Assembly: GCF_002929305.1 (NCBI RefSeq)
Contig: NZ_PJIO01000003.1
Span: 62,001 to 126,000, forward strand
DNA length: 64,000 bases
Source of the DNA: Arthrobacter sp. GMC3
GTDB lineage: Bacteria; Actinomycetota; Actinomycetes; Actinomycetales; Micrococcaceae
Reading direction: 5' to 3'
Positions 59,333 to 64,000 of this stretch are shown here, one piece after another (the first letter of the stretch is position 1; the number at the start of each line of letters is the position of its first letter). Both the position numbers and the translations under genes were made by a program. A model generated the notes under the pieces. The model had not been told where the DNA came from, made no database searches, and saw only the letters and a program-made list of their open reading frames with translations.

Positions 59333-59529
59333 TCGGCGACCGTCAGGCGAAGCCCCAGAACGTTGGCCGCAGCCACCACGGCTCGCAGGGACGGGTTGCC
59401 GGTCCCCGTTTCTATCGCCCGGATGGTGCGCTCGGAGGTTTCAGCGAGGTTGGCTAGGTCCTCCTGGGTCAGGCCTGCATTCTTGCGCGCACTGCGAATG
59501 CTGGCAGCTACGGCTGAAATACTATCCAC
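59329..59529 (-). CDS. hipB: HipB-type antitoxin, Xre family
   Basis: A 66-residue protein that is essentially one Cro/C1 helix-turn-helix: IRSARKNAGLTQEDLANLAE, then TSERTIRAIETGTGNPSLR. It should bind HipA and repress the hipBA promoter. Shorter than E. coli HipB (88 residues) because it lacks the C-terminal tail. Its start has GGAGGAGT upstream. Three palindromic sites lie immediately upstream of it. Confidence 0.92.
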   Translation of the reverse strand: MDSISAVAASIRSARKNAGLTQEDLANLAETSERTIRAIETGTGNPSLRAVVAAANVLGLRLTVAE

Positions 59530-59543
59530 GACACTCCTCCAGG

Positions 59544-59679
59544 CGGCAAGATAATGCCGATTACGGCATCACTAGTCGCAATTGTGCACCATCCACGCAC
59601 TTTCGGCAATATTCTGCCGAAAACACCTTCATGCCACCTTCACGGGTTGCACTTGGGGCAGATCGGTAAGATATTGCCG
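59544..59679. promoter_or_regulatory. Three hipB operator-like palindromes, 60 bp apart
   Basis: CGGCA-N6-TGCCG occurs at 59544-59559 and 59604-59619, and as CGGTA-N6-TGCCG at 59664-59679, a period of exactly 60 bases. The middle site extends to TTCGGCA-N6-TGCCGAA. The first overlaps a further TGCCG-N4-CGGCA at 59555-59568. They fill the region upstream of hipB. Confidence 0.8.
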
Positions 59680-59706
59680 ATATCAGCAACTATGCCTTAA
59701 CAAAAA

Positions 59707-59745
59707 ATGCGCGCAACCCCACCAAATTGGTCGGACTGCGCGCAT
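59707..59745 (-). terminator. Terminator after nrdF
   Basis: ATGCGCGCA pairs with TGCGCGCAT; on the minus strand the stem is followed by TTTTTTG. It lies 14 bases past the nrdF stop. Confidence 0.85.
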
Positions 59746-59758
59746 CAAGTGCAAGGAG

Positions 59759-60847
<1,089 letters not shown>

Positions 60848-63019
60848 CTAAAGCATGCAAGAAACGCAACCCTCAACCTCGGTCCCTTCCAGCGCGAGCT
60901 GGCGGAGACGGATGTAGTAAATGGTCTTGATGCCCTTCTTCCAGGCATAGATCTGAGCCTTGTTGATGTCACGCGTGGTGGCGGTGTCCTTGAAGAACAG
61001 CGTCAGGGACAGGCCCTGGTCCACGTGCTGCGTGGCGGCAGCATAGGTGTCGATGACCTTCTCGAAACCAAGCTCGTAGGCATCCTGGTAGAACTCCAGG
61101 TTGTCGTTGGTCAGGTACGGGGCCGGGTAGTACACGCGGCCCAGCTTGCCTTCCTTGCGGATCTCAATCTTCGAGGCCACCGGGTGGATCGAGGACGTGG
61201 AGTTGTTGATGTAGCTGATGGAGCCTGTGGGCGGGACGGCCTGCAGATTCTGGTTGTAGATACCGTGCTCCATGACGGAAGCCTTCAGCTCGCGCCAGTC
61301 TTCCTGGGTGGGGATGTGGATGCCGTCAAACATCTCAACAACCTTGGCAGTCTGGGGAACCCATTCGCCGTCGGTGTACTTGTCGAAGAACTCGCCGCTG
61401 GAGTACTTGGACTTCTCAAAGCCGGCAAACGTTGTGCCTGTCTCCATGGCGATCAGGTTGGACGCCCGGATGCAGTGGTACACCACCGTGTAGAAGTAAA
61501 TGTTGGTGAAGTCCAGGCCCTCTTCGGATCCGTAGTGGACCCGCTCCCGAGCAAGGTAACCGTGCAGGTTCATCTGGCCCAAGCCGATGGCGTGCGACTG
61601 GTCGTTGCCCTTGGCAATGGACGGCACGCTGGTGATGTTGGACATGTCAGAGACAGCCGTCAGCGTACGGATAGAGGTCTCGATGGTGCTGCCGAAGTCC
61701 GGTGAATCCATGGCCTTGGCAATGTTCAGCGAGCCAAGGTTGCAGGAGATGTCCTTGCCGGTCTCGTCGTAGGACAGGTCATCGTTGTACGTGGTGGGCT
61801 GTGAAACCTGAAGGATTTCGGAGCACAGGTTGCTCATGATGATCTTGCCATCGATCGGGTTGGCGCGGTTCACCGTGTCTTCAAACATGATGTACGGGTA
61901 GCCGGACTCGAACTGGATCTCGGCGAGGGTCTGGAAGAACTCGCGCGCCTTGATCTTCGTCTTCTTGATGCGGGCGTCGTCAACCATCTCGTAGTACTTC
62001 TCGGTGACCGAGATGTCGGAGAACGGAACGCCGTAGACCTTTTCGACGTCGTACGGGGAGAACAGGTACATGTCCTCGTCGCGCTTGGCCAGCTCAAAGG
62101 TGATGTCCGGCACCACAACACCGAGCGAAAGGGTCTTGATGCGGACCTTCTCATCAGCGTTTTCGCGCTTGGTGTCCAGGAAGCGGTTGATGTCCGGGTG
62201 GTGGGCGTGCAGGTACACAGCCCCTGCACCCTGGCGGGCGCCAAGCTGGTTGGCGTAGGAGAAGCTGTCCTCGAGAAGCTTCATCACGGGGATGACGCCG
62301 GAGGACTGGTTCTCGATCTGCTTAATGGGGGCGCCCACTTCGCGGATGTTGGTCAGCGCGAACGCCACACCGCCGCCACGCTTGGACAACTGCAAAGCGG
62401 AGTTGATGGAGCGGCCAATGGACTCCATGTTGTCTTCGATGCGCAGCAGGAAGCAGGAGACCAGCTCGCCACGCTGGCGCTTGCCAGCGTTCAGGAACGT
62501 GGGGGTGGCTGGCTGGAAGCGTCCGCCGATGATTTCGTCAACCATCTTCATGGCCAAGGCCTCGTCGCCGCGGGCCAGGTGCAGGGCAACCATGCAGACA
62601 CGGTCCTCGTAGCGCTCCAGGTAGCGGTTTCCGTCGAAGGTCTTCAGCGTGTAGGACGTGTAGAACTTGAACGCGCCCAGGAAGGTTTCAAAGCGGAACT
62701 TCTTCTTGTACGCATGGTTGTACAGGTCACGGATGAAGTTCATCGTGTACTGGTCAAGCGTCTCGCGCTCGTAGTACTCGTTCTTCACCAGGTAGTCCAG
62801 CTTTTCTTCCAGGTCGTGGAAGAACACGGTGTTGTTATTCACGTGCTGCAAGAAGTACTGGCGGGCTGCGGCGCGGTCGGCGTCGAACTGGATCTCACCC
62901 TTGGAGTTGTAAAGGTTGAGCATGGCGTTCAGCTCGTGGTATCCCAGGCCCTCCCACGCGGCAGGCATGTCCTTGGACGCCTTCACAGTTGAGCCTGGTT
63001 CAGAGACAATCGTGTCCAA
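60848..63019 (-). CDS. nrdE: Class Ib ribonucleotide reductase large subunit
   Basis: Catalytic subunit reducing ribonucleoside diphosphates, 723 residues. N-terminal to C-terminal features include [20 protein letters not shown] (substrate-site Cys), [18 protein letters not shown], and the radical-site and substrate loop [18 protein letters not shown]. The [20 protein letters not shown] loop and the C-terminal redox pair CVSCML follow. No long N-terminal ATP cone is present, as expected for NrdE. The start is TTG at 63019, with GGAAG upstream and a 37-base overlap with nrdI. Confidence 0.97.
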   Translation of the reverse strand: MDTIVSEPGSTVKASKDMPAAWEGLGYHELNAMLNLYNSKGEIQFDADRAAARQYFLQHVNNNTVFFHDLEEKLDYLVKNEYYERETLDQYTMNFIRDLYNHAYKKKFRFETFLGAFKFYTSYTLKTFDGNRYLERYEDRVCMVALHLARGDEALAMKMVDEIIGGRFQPATPTFLNAGKRQRGELVSCFLLRIEDNMESIGRSINSALQLSKRGGGVAFALTNIREVGAPIKQIENQSSGVIPVMKLLEDSFSYANQLGARQGAGAVYLHAHHPDINRFLDTKRENADEKVRIKTLSLGVVVPDITFELAKRDEDMYLFSPYDVEKVYGVPFSDISVTEKYYEMVDDARIKKTKIKAREFFQTLAEIQFESGYPYIMFEDTVNRANPIDGKIIMSNLCSEILQVSQPTTYNDDLSYDETGKDISCNLGSLNIAKAMDSPDFGSTIETSIRTLTAVSDMSNITSVPSIAKGNDQSHAIGLGQMNLHGYLARERVHYGSEEGLDFTNIYFYTVVYHCIRASNLIAMETGTTFAGFEKSKYSSGEFFDKYTDGEWVPQTAKVVEMFDGIHIPTQEDWRELKASVMEHGIYNQNLQAVPPTGSISYINNSTSSIHPVASKIEIRKEGKLGRVYYPAPYLTNDNLEFYQDAYELGFEKVIDTYAAATQHVDQGLSLTLFFKDTATTRDINKAQIYAWKKGIKTIYYIRLRQLALEGTEVEGCVSCML

Positions 63020-63465
63020 AATTCTTCCAATCCTTCGTGAACGCGGGCCACGTCCTCAGAGGTGCCCATGAGTTCAAAACGGTAGAGATGCGGTACTTGG
63101 CATTTGACCGAGATAATGTCCCCGGCCAGACAATACGTTTCACCAAAGTTCGTGTTTCCGGCGCCGACGACGCCACGAATCAGGTCCCGGTTCCTCTCTA
63201 TGTTGAGGAACTTGATGACCTGCTTTGGTACTGCCCCGTGTCCGGAGTCCCCGCCATACGTGGGAAGGACCAAAACATAGGGTTCTTGAGCTATAAGTGT
63301 GTCTTCATGGGTGTAGACCGGTAACCGCGCCGCGTCCATGTTGAGTTTCTCCACAAACCGATGGGTGTTATCGGAGGTGGAGGAAAAGTAGATCAAACGG
63401 CTAGTTGTGCGTCGCCCGGCAACCTGACTGGCAGCTGATGTTGGCGCAATGACGTTCATTTTCAT
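62983..63465 (-). CDS. nrdI: NrdI flavodoxin-like protein
   Basis: Flavodoxin-like partner that provides the oxidant for assembling the manganese-tyrosyl cofactor of NrdF. It has 160 residues. The first strand and phosphate loop are [39 protein letters not shown] and [19 protein letters not shown] are diagnostic. A 20-residue leader precedes the domain. AGGAAG lies upstream of the ATG. It overlaps nrdE by 37 bases. Confidence 0.95.
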   Translation of the reverse strand: MKMNVIAPTSAASQVAGRRTTSRLIYFSSTSDNTHRFVEKLNMDAARLPVYTHEDTLIAQEPYVLVLPTYGGDSGHGAVPKQVIKFLNIERNRDLIRGVVGAGNTNFGETYCLAGDIISVKCQVPHLYRFELMGTSEDVARVHEGLEEFWTRLSLNQAQL

Positions 63466-63583
63466 CGCTTCCTAACCGGGCTCGCTTGCTGCTGTGGGGC
63501 CAACCCCGTGAGCGTTGGCCCCACCCGTGCACTAGCGGCACGTGATGTCCTGTAATCCGTTGGGCCCGTGGCCCGTGGGAGTA

Positions 63584-63829
63584 TCAGGCTACGTTCGAGG
63601 CCGATTCCTGATTGATCTCAGCGATCTTATCCGGGCGGAATCCCGACCAGTGATCTGCGTCGGTGATGACCACGGGGGCCTGCTGGTAGCCGAGGCTCAG
63701 TACGTGTTCCAATGCGGCGGGATCGGTGGAGATGTCTACGCTCTTGTAGGTGACACCCTTTTTGTCCAAAGCCCGGTACGTGGCATTGCACTGAACACAT
63801 GCAGGTTTGGTGTAAACCGTAACGGTCAT
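63584..63829 (-). CDS. nrdH: NrdH redoxin
   Basis: Glutaredoxin-like electron donor for class Ib RNR. It has 81 residues from MTVTVYTKPACVQCNATYRA, with the redox pair CVQC. The second half shows YQQAPVVITDADHWSGFRPD, where the WSGFRPDKI stretch is the NrdH signature. GGGGA precedes the ATG; an upstream in-frame TTG would add 15 unlikely residues. It heads the nrdHIEF series. The 170 bases upstream, to the window edge, hold the promoter; I saw no gene or clear NrdR box there. Confidence 0.95.
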   Translation of the reverse strand: MTVTVYTKPACVQCNATYRALDKKGVTYKSVDISTDPAALEHVLSLGYQQAPVVITDADHWSGFRPDKIAEINQESASNVA

Positions 63830-64000
63830 GATCGAGATCCCCTTTTTTCTGAAGAAAATTCTGTGTAGAAGCACTGCTTCGAGTTAGCTTTTTGCGACCC
63901 CACAGGGCCGCTCACTGTCGGAGGGGCCGGACAGCTTCCGCTATGGCCTCGCCAGCGTTTCAGGCCTTGGCCCGAATTGCTTGAAATGATGTATTTGATA

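Noticed and set aside
63830..64000. NrdR box search upstream of nrdH
   Set aside because: No pair of sites matching the NrdR palindrome was found by eye; the promoter may extend beyond the window.

Overview
This window comes from the chromosome of a high-GC actinobacterium, most likely an Arthrobacter-type member of the Micrococcaceae. The evidence is the mycothiol genes (S-hydroxymethyl-mycothiol dehydrogenase, a mycoredoxin), an actinobacterial phosphatidylinositol-phosphate synthase, a zinc-free S4, class Ib ribonucleotide reductase nrdHIEF, DnaE2 with its DUF6504 partner, the PdxS/PdxT vitamin B6 route, many GTG/TTG starts, and several genes that look leaderless. No rRNA, tRNA or CRISPR array was seen.

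Layout. 1-11 kb (all minus): efp (cut by the window edge), a TPR protein, aroB-aroK-aroC-aroE, mltG, ruvX, alaS, two small membrane-associated proteins and rpsD. 11-15.6 kb: rarA, a divergent VLRF1-type protein, a GNAT acetyltransferase and an unrecognised beta-repeat protein. 15.6-24.6 kb: aspS, hisS, a membrane-anchored cyclophilin, a DUF349 protein, an AbiEi-like protein and rel. 24.7-32.1 kb: secF-secD-yajC, then ruvB-ruvA-ruvC-yebC-pdxT. 32.2-36.2 kb: an accessory island between pdxT and pdxS with an asparagine-synthetase/CofE-like fusion, a GNAT acetyltransferase and a small non-autonomous element with three 32-bp-spaced repeats at each end. 36.2-40.4 kb: pdxS, pgsA, a HIT protein and thrS. 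40.5-44 kb: a NarL-type two-component system and a membrane protein. 44-48 kb: dnaE2 and DUF6504 without imuA/imuB. 48-59.5 kb: accessory metabolism (LCP protein, YedK/HMCES, mycoredoxin, mycothiol-dependent formaldehyde oxidation, lipoate-ligase-like protein, thioesterase, acyl-CoA ligase, Nudix) and a hipBA module with three operator-like sites exactly 60 bp apart. 59.7-63.8 kb: nrdH-nrdI-nrdE-nrdF.

How the genes fit together. Most of the window is conserved housekeeping DNA (shikimate pathway, aminoacyl-tRNA synthetases, Holliday-junction processing, protein export, stringent response, dNTP supply). The most unusual part is the 32.2-35.7 kb locus. One 894-residue polypeptide carries a class II glutaminase, an asparagine-synthetase-type amide synthase and a C-terminal module resembling F420-0:gamma-glutamyl ligase (CofE). 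A GNAT gene follows on the same strand. By analogy with N-acetylglutaminylglutamine amide synthesis this could make an N-acetylated, amidated small peptide; this is inference. Other points are a ruvC whose only usable start is CTG, a VLRF1 homologue that seems to lack its catalytic loop, tandem DtxR-like iron boxes, and a histidine-rich cytoplasmic tail on MltG.
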